From Stratiolaelaps scimitus (taxonomy: Eukaryota > Arthropoda > Arachnida > Mesostigmata > Laelapidae): a DNA stretch of 64,000 bases. The notes beneath the pieces were generated by a model. The model was not told where the DNA came from. It did not search any database and was given only the letters and a program-made list of their open reading frames with translations. The stretch spans positions 21,255,501 to 21,319,500 of the forward strand of contig JABWDB010000002.1 of NCBI GenBank assembly GCA_019614645.1, given 5' to 3'. Position numbers and translations under genes: made by a program. Below, piece by piece: positions 40,374 to 52,878 of this stretch; the first letter of the stretch is position 1; the number at the start of each line of letters is the position of its first letter.

Positions 40374-41935
40374 CTCGAAGTTGACACCTCCATGATGTCA
40401 TGTCACGTCGGCATAGGTCATTTCGCCGCTGGCTGACGCTACTGCACGTTGCTGCTATCATGCGCGATAACAGAACCGGCAACAGAACAGATCAAGACAG
40501 ATATTTACACCTGCATAGCAAGGAGCATTACTCTTGCGGACGACTCAGGCGGATTCGAGCAAGCCCGACCGGCAACACGGACAGGGCAAATGAATATTTC
40601 GCCCAGCGAAGCGTCCCTTCTTCGACTTCTTCTTATTACGGGATCGTTGTAGTGGTAGTGGTATTATACATCCAACATCGAATCAGTATGCATATGTGCC
40701 GCCGCGGCGATGGCCAAAATACGAGAAGCTGATTACAAGGTAGGATGATGATGATGATGTCAGTCAACAGGTCATTCCTCTTTGCGGTGCCGACGGTGGG
40801 ATCTATGGGGTCCGCAGCTGACGGGGGTTGAAAGTCGGGTTGGGCCCGACTGGATTGGAATTGTCAAATCCTGGGGATTCGTCAGAGGAACTCGGCCGAC
40901 AAATTCGCGTGACTTTGTGACGCCGCTCGCGCGCACGGCTCGTCTGGACGTTGTCGTTGTTGCCGCGTTTTTTCGCGGTTCACTGCCCAGAGAAATGCAG
41001 AGTGGCCGTGGTGCCTTATGAATGCGTTCTTCGTTGGGGAACGTTGCACGCTCGCTTGTTACTGCCGGCGTGCCATGCGAATGTTCATCGAAGCACGTCT
41101 CGACCGCGTGTCGTCTATTAAGTTACTTCGTTTTTTCGTGCGGAAACCCACAACTATTATATTATTAATAAATTAATACAAGTATTAGCAACATCGAATC
41201 TACGCTGGGGATTATATTAAAGGAATTCCCAGCAAGTAGGTTCTGTCGTTGCGTGGTTATTTTACGCGACGTCGACGATACCAGCTCGTCAATGGAGACG
41301 TTTAACCGGCTTTAATCCTTGTACTGATCCCATTGAATATTTGTTATGAAATAATAGCGTGTCCTAACTAGATAGGGCAGCTAGGGAAAAGCCCGCATAG
41401 ACGATGTATAAGAATGAGGCTTGGCTCTTTGCTGGGATAGCCGCAACCTCAAAATGGAAGCCACGCCCTCAGGTATCTATGTCTCGTTAGACCTTGAGAG
41501 TGGCGCTTTGAAATTTATAGTGCACACAGGCTAATGTACGTTGCGTATAGCAGTCACGAATGGCCACAAGCATTAATGCTATGTGATGAACGTGAGAGCT
41601 GTATAGGGAGGACCTAATCTACTCTAAGCGTATTACACTGCACCTGAACTCTGGCTCGTCCTCTATCTCGTCGTCAATTTGGGCACCGCATGCGCCAGCA
41701 GCATACGTTTGGGTTTGTAACAGAACATATTTTAAAGAATGTACTCTAGCTATAAAAACAGAGGATAGATCACAGAAATAAATCAAGGAGTCTGCTTAGA
41801 CTAGATTTTGCACGGTGAGAGCGAATCTAAGCTTGTTACGGGTAGGGAGTGTAATGTTATTAATGGTGGTTCGATTGGACAACGTATGTTCACGTGGTTA
41901 ATATTTCTAAGAGCTGGAAAGGTAAACCTCACTGT
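40374..41935. other. No gene seen
   Basis: Open frames near 40400-41020 are short and unrecognised; the rest is AT-rich non-coding DNA. Confidence 0.55.
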
Positions 41936-41995
41936 CCCTCAACTGAGAATTGAACCCGGGATCCTACGGTTGTGAGTGCGGTGACCCACTGAGGG
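41936..41995 (-). mobile_element. tRNA-like element, possible SINE head or tRNA pseudogene
   Basis: Read on the minus strand, this begins CCCTCAGTGGGTCACCGCAC (A-box-like D-arm) and continues to CCCGGGTTCAATTCTC (B-box-like T-arm, compare GGTTCGANTCC). Its ends, CCCTCAG and TTGAGGG, can pair as a seven-bp stem (with one G-T). At 60 nt it is too short for a functional tRNA and the T-stem is imperfect. A SINE fragment or tRNA-derived pseudogene is the likeliest reading. Confidence 0.4.
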
Positions 41996-42004
41996 TGACC
42001 CACT
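41980..42004. repeat. 11-bp direct repeat at the edge of the tRNA-like element
   Basis: GGTGACCCACT occurs at 41980-41990 and again at 41994-42004, period 14. One copy lies inside the tRNA-like element and one spans its edge. Confidence 0.9.
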
Positions 42005-44930
42005 TACCGTACAGCAGAGGATTCAGGACATAAAATCAGATATAGGGCCTGTATAAAATTGACATTTCGTGCTCGTCTCACAAACGACTTTGCACATCTG
42101 TAGTTTATTGCACAGTATAAAAGCACAAGTGAAATACAAATGTGACCAAAATAATGCCAGAATCGAGCTGACGACGAGCTGACTCATTACGAATAACTGC
42201 AGATCGTCGTCTCCTGGGTTCGCCGTTTCTTCGGGCTGTTCGACGGTGCCGACTTTCTGCACGACGCTCGCATGATGAAGGGCGTTGTCGCCTCATAATG
42301 GAGTTAGCGCCTCCCCGAATTCGACGGGTGTAGGGAGGGATGAATTCTCTAGTCGGCACTCAGCACTGTGATTTATAGGAGCCCTGAGGTATAGAGATTC
42401 CTCAGAGAGAGAGAGAACGAACGGTATCGTTGCCCTTCTGTCGTGCTATGGAAAATAAGAGGAAGACTTAGTGTCGAATCTACCACCTTGAACCGCTCCG
42501 ATTTTAGCTCGTGTTGCTCGTAGCGTCCCGCTGCGGACTTTGAAAATTGAGTCGTTATTGAGATCAATGTCTGCCTTTTCGTTTTGGACAGAACGTTGTC
42601 GCTCCGTTGCCCCGTCCGTCGGTCAGGGATCGTCATTCGCGTTTCCCTTAAACGCGTTGTTCAGCGAAATCGCGGCGCGCGGTTTGCTCGATTCGTTTTA
42701 TTATATAATCGGATTTATTATATAATACATTGCTGTCCATCGGTTGCCAGTTTAGGTGTTACTATTGCGGTGGGTAAATGGTGCAGTATGGCTGGCGTTC
42801 AGGTCCCGTTCCGTCAGCGCGAGTCGCAGTCCCAACGGAACCGTCTGCCTCATCCTTCGTGGTGAGCAAAATCAGCTGCGCATTTCGTCCATCTTCTCAG
42901 CGGGGATCGTCGTACTACCGATGGCTGCTCTTCGCCGAGTGACTACGACTGTCACTACTACTACTACTCTGCGACTAGTGGCTGAACACCCTAATCTCGC
43001 CCATGGAAGACATATCGTCGTTGTTGTCGCTGTCGTCGACATTGCCGTTGCTGCTGCTGATGTCGTTGTTGTTCGTGGTGGTGAGGTTTATTGTTGAAGG
43101 GAATCGGGAGAAACCGCTTTATGATCTTTTGGGTTCAGCTACCTTTTAGGCGCCCTTTAGGGTGCAGGAGCAAAACGGGAGTGTTGAGGTTTGTGGACTT
43201 CACCAGTCTAGAGTGGTAAGTCGGTGAATCATGGCGAGAGATGAAGGCAGGCTCCGGGATGATGTTACTCGGCGGGGTCCCTGTGGGTTCTGTTTGTATC
43301 TGTATGTCTGTGGGGGGAGAGTGCTGGGTTGCGATGGCTGTGTAAGGCGCAGGGTCTCGGTGATGGGTGCGAAGCCTTATCAGAAGTCAACAGAAGGTGC
43401 GCCTCGTGAGCAGCTGGATGGCGACGAATAATGCTTGAAGACCACGGCTTATGGCTTGAAAGCAAGCGAGACACACTTTTTTTGTATGGTATTCTACTGA
43501 ACATAGCCCGCATCGACGATGCTCACTCGCATTAGCACGGAGTGCAAGTTGCGTCCACTGTTATGCTGCAGTTCACTTGCCTGCTTACCAAATGATCCCT
43601 TTCGAGCACAAACGCTCAGTCGGGCTTTACTTGCCAGGCAATTCAAGGTACTTGTTAATAATATAGCAAAGGGAATATTACAGCTACGAGCTTTTGACAC
43701 AAATCATTGTCATTTCGAAAGAAGACGTTGTAGGGTATATTCATTGTATATTCACCATGGAAGCGCTCATTCCCTCTTACCTATATAATCAAATGACTAA
43801 CAAAGCAACTATTGCAGCTACCCAGAGCATTGTAAGCAAAAAAACTCCGCCGGCAAGCCATATATACAATTTGGCAAGGAACTGAAGGCCTACGTACTTC
43901 AACGAACGCTTCTGTAATGCGCACGTTATTGGCAAGGGTTTTGACAAGAATCGCCCGGACGATAGGCCTGCCGCCTCTGCCACTGCTATATTCTTCCTCC
44001 TTCGCCATAAAGATCTTCGAGAATGGACGTGCTATGAGCAGGCCGGCGTAGCCGAATGACGTCGATATCGCATCGAATGGCGGGAACGGGAGGATGTTCG
44101 GTAGCGGCCCGCTTGAGGGCCGCCCATCCGATCAGGAGTTCGGGGAAGCTGATGGCGAATCAATGCGACGGACCGATGCTGTGGTCGGCCCCGTCCACTC
44201 TGGCCTAAGTGTAGGACACTGGGCCTCTGCCTGACAGAGCCGGTTGGGCGAGGATCGCTGGGAGACTTGCTTCGTATGTGGGGAGATGGAATAAAGATAA
44301 ATGGAGCAAACAAGAACATGAGATAGGCTAGGGAAGGGACAATGCGGAAAAACAATCTCGACACGAAACGAAATCTGGTGTTCGTTTACTTCCTGGTGGC
44401 AGAGTCGTGCATATTTCATATTTGGATATTCGATATTTCATGATATCTTCAAACCTGACGTACGCAGCTTGAGTATGCAGACACCTGCGGCGTTAATGCA
44501 AGTATCGTTTTCCACGCGTGTTCGTTCGAAACGCCATTTTAAGAGCCACGCCTTCTGTATCAAGCACGACCGACACAGCCTGTGCCTTGCAGTTATCTTT
44601 CTAAGCAGGATAATACTCTTCACAAGTTTATCACGCTTTGAGGCTGACTGTCAAACTTTGCTCCAATGTTTTGTCGATCATAGGGCGAGGTTTCTTTAAG
44701 TTGTTTAAGGGTGTACCTGCGTTCCCGTGGCCGTATGGTGGGTGTAAGAATGTACGTGTGTGCGTATCCGCGTCGTTCAGTTTGTCAAAAGTGACATGCT
44801 GACGACGGGCGCTGACTCAGGTCGTTGACGGACGACAGAGAAGGTCTTAGCCTTTTCTCTGAGATATGTCCGAAGGCTGCGCTTTCCCGTCCTTTATGTT
44901 TCCTTCTCAGCATTTTCCTCTCCTTCTCAA
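42005..44930. other. No gene seen
   Basis: Short unrecognised frames on both strands. A consensus-like donor (GAGTG|GTAAGT at 43217) has no identifiable exon before it. Confidence 0.5.
42697..42726. repeat. 13-bp direct repeat, period 17
   Basis: TTTATTATATAAT occurs at 42697-42709 and 42714-42726. Confidence 0.9.
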
Positions 44931-45044
44931 AACCTCTCCCGAAGGGCGACTACTAGCGAAGCAGCTACGAACTAGATGCTCGCCGTCATCTTTTGCTTGC
45001 TGGCTACTTGTCATGTGTTGTGTTCTCCGTGTATCTCTCTAAGC

Positions 45045-45073
45045 GCCCCAAGCGGACCCCTTCCGCTTGGGGC
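45045..45073. repeat. 12-bp GC-rich inverted repeat with 5-nt loop
   Basis: GCCCCAAGCGGA (45045-45056) pairs exactly with TCCGCTTGGGGC (45062-45073) around CCCCT. In RNA this is a stable short hairpin. Confidence 0.92.
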
Positions 45074-46004
45074 CGTACTGTCGTCATGTTCCGCCCCGCA
45101 GTGGCCGTACGGTCGTCTGCGCCATCACTGGGACAAGGCGACAACATACGGCAGAAGGATGAAAGGCACGTTGCTGTAAACCAGCCTTTACTTGCGTGCT
45201 CGGAACGCAGGGGGGGGATGCGTGGCGGTATCCGCAGGAGTCGCCCGAGGAAACTAATGTGGGTGCGTCACATCGGAGGAAAACGGACAAGCGCACCCTC
45301 ACCGACACACGTGGACGGGGATCCTTAAACGTAGTGCACGGTAGGGGAGGAACCCTTTCTGGACCCAGCGGCCGCAACGTTTGGCACGCAGCAGGGGTAG
45401 TGCGGACGCACTGGTGCAGACGAGGTTTCAGTCGGAAAACTCAAGTAGAGAACAGAAAGATAGGGTAGTTGAAGAGCTTGCCGACGAGCCGCCAGGACGA
45501 TTACGTTCCCCGGCCGCGCGTACGACGGGTATGACCACGCACGAGGTTGACGGAAACGCGGCGGAAAACCGTATGTACAGGTTTAGAGTGTGTCTGTTAG
45601 CTGAGTGAGACGAGAACCACACGAAGCGCCCTGGGAAAATGGCAAAAGGGGATCCGTATGACACCGAACGACAGTGAGAGAGGTTGAAAGAATGGACGAC
45701 TCAACGAACTTGAGAAAGCCTTGTGGGGCGCCACAATGAGGAATAGTGTATTCATTTTGAAATTATTCAGCAGCGGCGCTGTCGTGGTTCTCTATCGAGG
45801 GCAACACGACCATCCATGAACAAACCAACGGATGGCGCCGTCGACGAGCCAAACACACGGTTCTCTGCTCCCCAACGACGTCTTCCACCCTTGCCATTTG
45901 GGTCAGCGCTTCTCACTGAGTTGGGCATTCGGCCATAGTGCGTTAAGCGACTGAGCAGCCTCCCCTGCAACGTCCGTTCAAAAGCGCTTACACAGGGTCA
46001 GAAA

Positions 46005-46292
46005 ATGGACTCATTGTTTCGAAAAGTGAAGGGCGGAAGCGAAGTGACGTCAGGGGGTCAAGGAGCCAAGAACACGATGGTGCTCGCACGTCGTAGAGAC
46101 AGAGTGAAGGACCGACAAAGATGTCCACGAATGACGTTCGCAGCTAGAGGCAGGGCCAGCGTCGCGAACAAGACGCGGAAGGGGAGACTAGCCAAAGTTA
46201 AAGTAAGGTACACGAATGCCATTGTATTCGGAGACGTTCTCGCCTCTCTCAAGGAGGGCCCTCCTCAAGAACGAAGGAACGAAGGGTCGTAA
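46005..46292 (+). CDS. Unrecognised small basic open frame (95 aa)
   Basis: ATG in a strong context (GAAAATGG: A at -3, G at +4) opens 95 codons ending TAA. The product would be very basic, with RRRDRVKDRQR and NKTRKGRLAKVKVR stretches, and has no signal peptide or membrane segment. No family is recognised and no splice sites or neighbouring exons support it. The frame upstream is also open apart from one stop (about 45,940), so it may be a remnant of a longer decayed coding sequence. Chance is a real alternative. Confidence 0.15.
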   Translation: MDSLFRKVKGGSEVTSGGQGAKNTMVLARRRDRVKDRQRCPRMTFAARGRASVANKTRKGRLAKVKVRYTNAIVFGDVLASLKEGPPQERRNEGS

Positions 46293-46300
46293 TTATACAC

Positions 46301-49300
46301 GAAATCACACATCGATTCTGAATTGGGTATGAACTCATCTGGCTGTTGTAGATCCCTAAATTTCAACGCGTTAGGAGACCTGCAAGCATCCCTTTTTTCG
46401 AAAACACTTTCAAATAAGGCGCGGTTCTTTTCGAAAGTGCAGTTTTGATGTGGTGACCAGGGTCGAGTTTAAACTGACACAGCTTTCTGGAGACTGATCC
46501 TCATTCTATAATATACCAGAGCTATCTAGCGTTGCTTAAAAGATCTATCAGGAGAGGGCGTATATGCCAGTCATTGTGTAATGCGAGTAGTGTTGACCAG
46601 GGATTATTCAGCTTCTTTGCCCTATCGTGGGTTTATCCGGGTCGGTCACATTGAACTTACCTAGGCATTCTCTAACAGACGTGTGCAACGCCAGGGCAAT
46701 GGTCGTCTTATCCTAGGAAACGATTTCTGGTGATCAAACTGTTGTTTTTTGCGTCCCGGATTAAACGAATCGGAGTTTACTTCCGAAAGTTCGAAAGGAC
46801 GCAGCTGATTGTACGGTAAAAAAAAAAGATGCTATGCGCACAAGTCATTTGAGCGTCGCCTCCTCCACTGCTATGGGTGCGCTACATCACAAGCCTTGGT
46901 AGCAAGAAACGACGCTGACAACGGCTACGGGGCAAGCCGCTCTTTCATCTGGCTTTGGTGGTCGGCGGTGTAGTATAAGTTCGGTTGCTCCTTTAAGACT
47001 TAGACCTCCAATTTGGCTTGCCGCTAAATTTCTGCTTGACTTAGAGAGTCTTGCTGGAAGGGAGGGCGCAGGCTTGCACCCAGCTAGGAGGCTACAGCAT
47101 GTGCTGATCAGACCCGAGATCGTCACGCGATGGTGGCGAAGGACCTACGAACGTGTGGGGTACCTGAGGGGTTTCCCGGGGTGTCAGTTCCGAAAGGGAA
47201 TTCGACGGCCCTATCTCTCTCTTTTCGTCCCTACTCCCTGATGACTTTGATCTGCTTTTAGCAGCAATCCCGAGGCTGCCCCTGACCCACTGGCATTGCG
47301 GACCGCTTTCGAGCTGAGTGCTAGCGCAATCGGCATCAGAAAGAGAGAGGCATCAGACACAGCAAACAGATCAGGTTGATCTGGAAACACAGGCGGTGAG
47401 CAGCAAGGGTGGTGCAATCTGCGACCGTTGAATCGCATGGGGATGCGTGGGTACTCTGTGGGGTTCTGCTCCTGCGCTACTCTCAGCTGGTCAGCAAGTG
47501 TTGCAGTAGCAGGAAGACTACTTGCAGCAGGGATCACAGATAACGATGCCGACGTTTAATGAGAATCGTATGGCACCGACAGAGCCACTAGAGGACGCAC
47601 TCAAAGTAAGCAGAAAATAATAAGCGATATTGAAGGGTGGTAAAATATGATTGTCATTAGACGCAAGCGCAGTATAGCGAAAACTGAAGCACCCGTCGAA
47701 AGGGCTCCAGATATCCTACTCGGCCTAAGTGGTCTTGGCCGAGGAATAAAACAAATCTCCAGACTCGTTCAAATAGTGCTCCCGATTCTGGTCTGCTCCT
47801 TGCAGGACACCCCTTGACGAGCACAGGCGATCATTGAATACGAGAAGAATGAGTGCGTTGCTATAAATTACGTTTGATCTTACGATATGAACAAATCTAG
47901 AGCATCTCTCTATATGTCAAAATAGAGCATCTGCTGTGGTCTCTACGTTTTTTTTTAGTTCTAGAAGGCCCTACGAACATACATTCGCATCTCAATGGAA
48001 GCGAATGCTCAGTTTACTTCTAGTAAGATGGCGCAACCATTCATCCGCTACCATTCGTTGCTTCTCCTGATAACTTGAGATGTCAGCGATAAAGAGACGT
48101 AGGTTCTCAGGATGAGTTTCCGGTAGCCCACTTCACACTGGGACAAGCTGTTTTGCTGCTTTATCCATTAAGATGAACCGAAGGAATCTGTACAGTGGTT
48201 ATACTCTCCCCATTTATCCACATTGGCAGCTCGAGGGCCGTGATGCGAATAGCAGATCCGGAGCAGGTCGTTCAAGGCTGGCTACAGCCTCGTCACCCAG
48301 GTTCTTTTGACTCTGATGAGCCCCCGTCGACTCACTTCCTGTACGCTGAGTGGATGTCGATATAGATTCACAGACAGGTTGCCTTGACATGTACTCAAAT
48401 AGGACCAGAAGCCAAGAACAGCTTGCCGTACCAGATCGCTTTATCTGATTGGTAGGACTACATCTCACGCCGGCCGAGAAGAATGCAGAAAGGTATACAA
48501 TTCGTTGGAGGACGTTGAAATGGACAAGCAGTCCAACATCAATTTGGTCCGGCGCAACGTCAGAGGGGAAATTCGCTCTGGATGCTGGACTCCCTATATT
48601 GTTGATGGTGGATCTTGTTTTGCCTCAGGGAACTCTTTGTAGGACAAGATGGCATTTGCAAGAGGATAGGATTTTTAGCAAATATGTACTACTCTTACCC
48701 ATATATATATATAATGTAGTATTATGCTAGGTTTATTGTGACCATTTTCTTTTCTTAATTTCTCTTCATTATTTTCGTCCCATAGCGTAGTCGATATATT
48801 TCTTTGATTGTAACTCAGGCGCTAATGGTCGATTTGATAGCACGTCTGCTCTCTTCCCGAACCTCTGTGCACTTGTTACCAGAAAAGATAGAAAATATAG
48901 CTGTTAAAAAGCGCACATCCCCTTCTAATAGTATCAGCGACCACCTTTCGGCGAGTGGCGTCGATAGATCTGGCTAAAGTTACTCTTACTACTACTGCTA
49001 CTACTACTACTACTACAATAACCACCATAGTGTTAACGGCTTCGTGAAAATCTCACGCTCAGCGAGAAGCAGCCGAGGGATTCGCTTTAGTGGAAACGTT
49101 TGCCGGCGTTTCTTACAGAGAATCATGAACATGTTATTTAATGCGTGTGCGACGCCTTCAGCTGCCACCGATCGGCCCCGAACAAGCACGTGTGAGTGCG
49201 TTTCCCCTATCTGTGTTGTTTAGAAAACTGCCGAGAAATGGCGAAATATCGTCTTGGAGTGTGCTCTTGTGACCTGCGGTTTTGGTTGTTTATTCTACTA

Positions 49301-51790
49301 ACAGAATGTCTCACCGTCCGTCTGGCAGGCTAACTAAAGAGAGGAGTTATAGCGAATTCAATAGGCGGTAATCGCCGCTTAGAAACGAAGCAAAAGGAAC
49401 TGACCGCTGCTGCTGAGCGGTCTTTTGAGCGATGTAAACGTACCTTTGTTGTGTACTCTGCTCTCAATGAGAGAATTAAATACATTTCTTAGGCTTCGTC
49501 GGTCGTCGTCTCCGTTTGAACGCGGAGTTTGGGTCGGCCGTGGAAAGGCCATAAATCATCTTAACCACGGTCTTTACGTATCGAATCGGAACGATACATA
49601 TGATAGTAGCCAGTACTATTTGGCTGTACTTAACATCTCGGACAGCGTGCTAATCTTGCTACACGGGCCGGGTCAACGTGTTCTTGAGCTAGTCTTGTGT
49701 GAGTTGATTCTGTTCGTTCAAGGTACGCAATAACGTGGTCGATATCAGCCTCGAGTTTACTGATCTTTCAAAGCATGGGCGTCTACCATTTTGGGATGAA
49801 AAAGACAACCCTTATCATCTTAAACCTCGACGTGTGACAGTTAAGACTTCGGACAATGGTTTGATTAATTAGTCTCATCTTAATATAATTTACGATTCTT
49901 CTCCGTCGTTGCTCCACCGATCTTGATTCAACGTTGCGTTCTATTGGGCTCGCCGCGGTTCGCGTCACGTAGTAGCCAGATTCCACTGTTGTTCTTCCCG
50001 GCGCCGTTGTCGCGGTCACTGTCGCCCTCGTTGTTAATGGCGGCTTGTAGAATAGAATTTAGCCTGAAGTGTACCCGCGGGAGACTAACCGGGGGTAGTG
50101 AGGCCACTCACCGGCCTTAGGGCCTCAGGGCCGGCCAATTGTAGCTGCTGTGGCTGTTCCCGCTTCTACAGTTAGCGCCGGTTGCAGCAGGAGAAGCACG
50201 GGACTGAGAGGCAGACGACGAAAACGAGGAATTTTCTTCAAGGACACTTGCTGCTACAGTCCCTGCTCACAGAAACAGAGAAAAAGAAACACGCTTGAGG
50301 CCCCATGAGGGACGAATGGCCCTAAGGGTCCGCGAGTTTGAGAGCGGGAACAGGGCGGCAACGGACGGGCTGCCGAAACGAACCTTCAGCAGCAGCGGGC
50401 AGCAACGAAGAGAGCCTTCGTCATCGCAAGGACATTGTCCTATTCGTTCGTATGACCCAGCTATCCCCCGTAAAGACGTCCCAACCGCGAGGCTCGCTCT
50501 CGCCGCAGGACGAAAATAGGACAGCGCTGGAGGCTCGGAGGACCGAGAAAACTCAATGAGACTCCGCGGAGCGGCAAAGACGTGAACCTCAGTAGCTTCC
50601 GCCGTAGAAGAAAACGGCTGCTGCTGCTGCAGGCGATGGATCGACTTGGCGCTGCGCCGTGTCCGTATCCGAACTGTTTGGCACAATTCTACCACGAAGA
50701 CTGCAACGGGTACAGGAGCAGAGGCGGTGATATTTCTTTTTTTTTTGGTTGAAAAAGAAGCAACAAAACACCAAGAAAAATGGAAGTTTTGTATCCGGTG
50801 GGTGTAGACATGAGAACGACATTATGTCCTATGGACAAGGAGCATAATAAGATAAGATGGTATTTGAAACAAAGTAGTAATAATAATCCTAATAATAATA
50901 ATGACAATGATGATGTATTTTATTGTGGCGTTATACGTAACAATACGCTGCAACGGCGAACACTAACCTACGCACAAATAGTGATGAACATTTAGAATTG
51001 ATGAAATCTAGTCGTATGTCAGTATAAAGTCATTATTATCATTATTGTTATTATATTTCGCTACCAGTGCGAACACAGCCAGCAACAATTACCACTCGAG
51101 GAGTCCCACCACACAATTTTTTCAGCTAGTATTTTACGTATGCAAAGAGTGAAATCCATTTTTGAGATCGCCTCTTAGCTGCCTGTACCCAACACACGTG
51201 TGACGTCCCCGGCGTCACCCTTCTGAATCACTGCTTCGATCAATGTATGCCAAGCAAGTCCAATGTACGTATACTTGGATGTTTGTTTCGCTCTCTCTCT
51301 CTCTCTCTCCCCGTTCAATCTCGGGAAAAAATGGACGCGCCAACACTTGTAAGAAATATTTCATTTACATTCTCATTCAGCGACCGTTCCCCGGCAGTGA
51401 AAAGACAGCGAAGAGATATAGGCGACACGAATGAGGTGTCAACACGAACGGGAGCAGTTAGACAGATTGAGGTAGACGAAAAAGAGACGTCGCCGCGAAG
51501 CAAAATTCAAAAAAGACTGACACCCACCCTATCTCCAGCTAGCCAGCGAGCCAAGCGAGCGATCAGGGCCATGATCCTCCCTGAGATGAAATTTGGCACC
51601 GCCATCGTCCATCGGTACAGCAGTCAGTTGTCAGTCGTTGAGCACCGACAAGAATAAATAAATAATATAAACACTCAGTCATGTGAGAGTTGGACTGAGA
51701 GGCACAAGCAACAGCAATTCGAGCTTTGACAAATACACACGAAATCGCAGCGAAGGGGAGCTCATTTGTTTGTTTGTGAGTCGGCCAAGT

Positions 51791-51825
<35 letters not shown>

Positions 51826-52654
51826 GTGTCTAAGTGAAAGTAAATCTCCAAATCTGTTTATTGTGTCAGATGAGAAATGACCGAGCTCAGGCCGGATGGG
51901 TATGCGGCGTTGGAGCGGGATTGGAAATTCGAAACAGGGAGCAGGGCAGGGAGGAAGTCGGTTGTGTTTATTTTTCCTATGACAGAGCGTGGAAGTAGTT
52001 ACACGGTGTCAACGTGCCATCCGAGACGAGTGATCCATGAGTGATATTGGAGACACCATTGGGGGAGGCGTGAATCGTGTTTGACGTTTAAAGGGGCTCA
52101 TATCTATTGGCTTGTTCTGAAAGAAAACTTTTCGAAATGCCCACCCACAAGGTCGAGACGTAATAGCCAGCCAGACAGCCAGCAAATTGAGCTGGAAACT
52201 CTCTGTGCCAAAACACCACCACCTGTGTTCGAATATGGGCCCCGAGGTCTTCACACGCGAGTGCGACATCAATATTGACCGTGTTTCTTCGTCTACCAGA
52301 TATCCGCTAGTACGTGAGGCCAATTGCTATATGGATTGGTGAGAAGGAAAACTAAACGAATCAACGAATCAATAATGATGCATCTTTCTCACTAAGCAAT
52401 GATAGAGATATATTGCTATCCATTATATGGGTTACGAGAAATATTGTCACAGTGGCGACCGTTCATAAAAATCATTGTATACATTCACAACAACGAAACT
52501 GGGACGTTTGCTGAGAATGCAGGAATTACTAGACAGGCGCGTATGCATGGTAGAGCATGCCCTCGCTGGGCGAACGCATCCTATGCAAGTCAATGTAACA
52601 ACCCACTAACAGCTATTGTTTTGGCGTTCCTTTGGTCCATTTGTTTGTTGCAGG
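46301..52654. other. No supported gene; 5' flank or first intron of DCLK
   Basis: Because the first DCLK exon seen begins at a splice acceptor, some or all of this stretch should be intron. Frames at 46887-47537 and 48214-48468 (minus strand) are unrecognised. Holds a (TAC)n run near 48990-49016, (CT)n at 51290-51309 and a long (TG)n. Confidence 0.5.
51789..51826. repeat. (TG)n microsatellite
   Basis: TG repeat of about 38 bases with one T interruption, some 830 bp upstream of the first DCLK exon seen. Confidence 0.95.
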
Positions 52655-52718
52655 TGTCAACAACGGACGCCAACCTTGTCCAGTGGCCGTCAGCTATTCG
52701 GCGACTGACAACCTCAAA
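52655..52718 (+). other. DCLK: Probable 5' UTR part of the first DCLK exon seen
   Basis: A pyrimidine-rich tract ending in TTTGTTGCAG (to 52654) looks like a splice acceptor, so this exon is internal and at least one further 5' exon lies upstream. The coding frame stays open from the acceptor to the ATG at 52719, so these 64 bases could instead code for an N-terminal extension if an upstream exon supplies a start and ends with one spare base. I could not identify the upstream exon. Confidence 0.6.
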
Positions 52719-52878
52719 ATGACACTGAGCTCCGTTGGTGGGGCTGAGGCTGCCGTTGTGCCAGCCGCCTCGTGTCCATCATCGCCACCGTCGGCGTTTG
52801 CTCCGTCACCACCGAAGTCGGCCTCAAGCAGCAACGGGTTCTGGACCCTCCGACATCAGAGGGCCGGCTCACAGCCTG
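52719..52878 (+). CDS. DCLK: DCLK coding exon 1: N-terminal start
   Basis: Begins at ATG in the context CTCAAAATGACA and encodes MTLSSVGGAEAAVVPAA followed by a Ser/Pro/Ala-rich stretch, probably disordered. It ends in the consensus donor CTG|GTAAGT with one spare base, which completes a Gly codon with the GC opening the exon at 53177. Residues 1-53 plus part of 54. The sequence is not conserved in kind; its assignment rests on frame, splice signals and continuity with the next exon. Confidence 0.8.

Larger units (their letters stand above)
44931..46300. other. GC-rich block with overlapping open frames
   Basis: GC content rises sharply around 45,040-45,560 and stays moderate to 46,290. Plus-strand frames are open in turn over 44993-45328, 45196-45468, 45381-45608 and 46005-46292, with polar, charged translations but no recognisable domain. 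A worn-out mobile element or an unrecognised gene could look like this. Confidence 0.25.
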
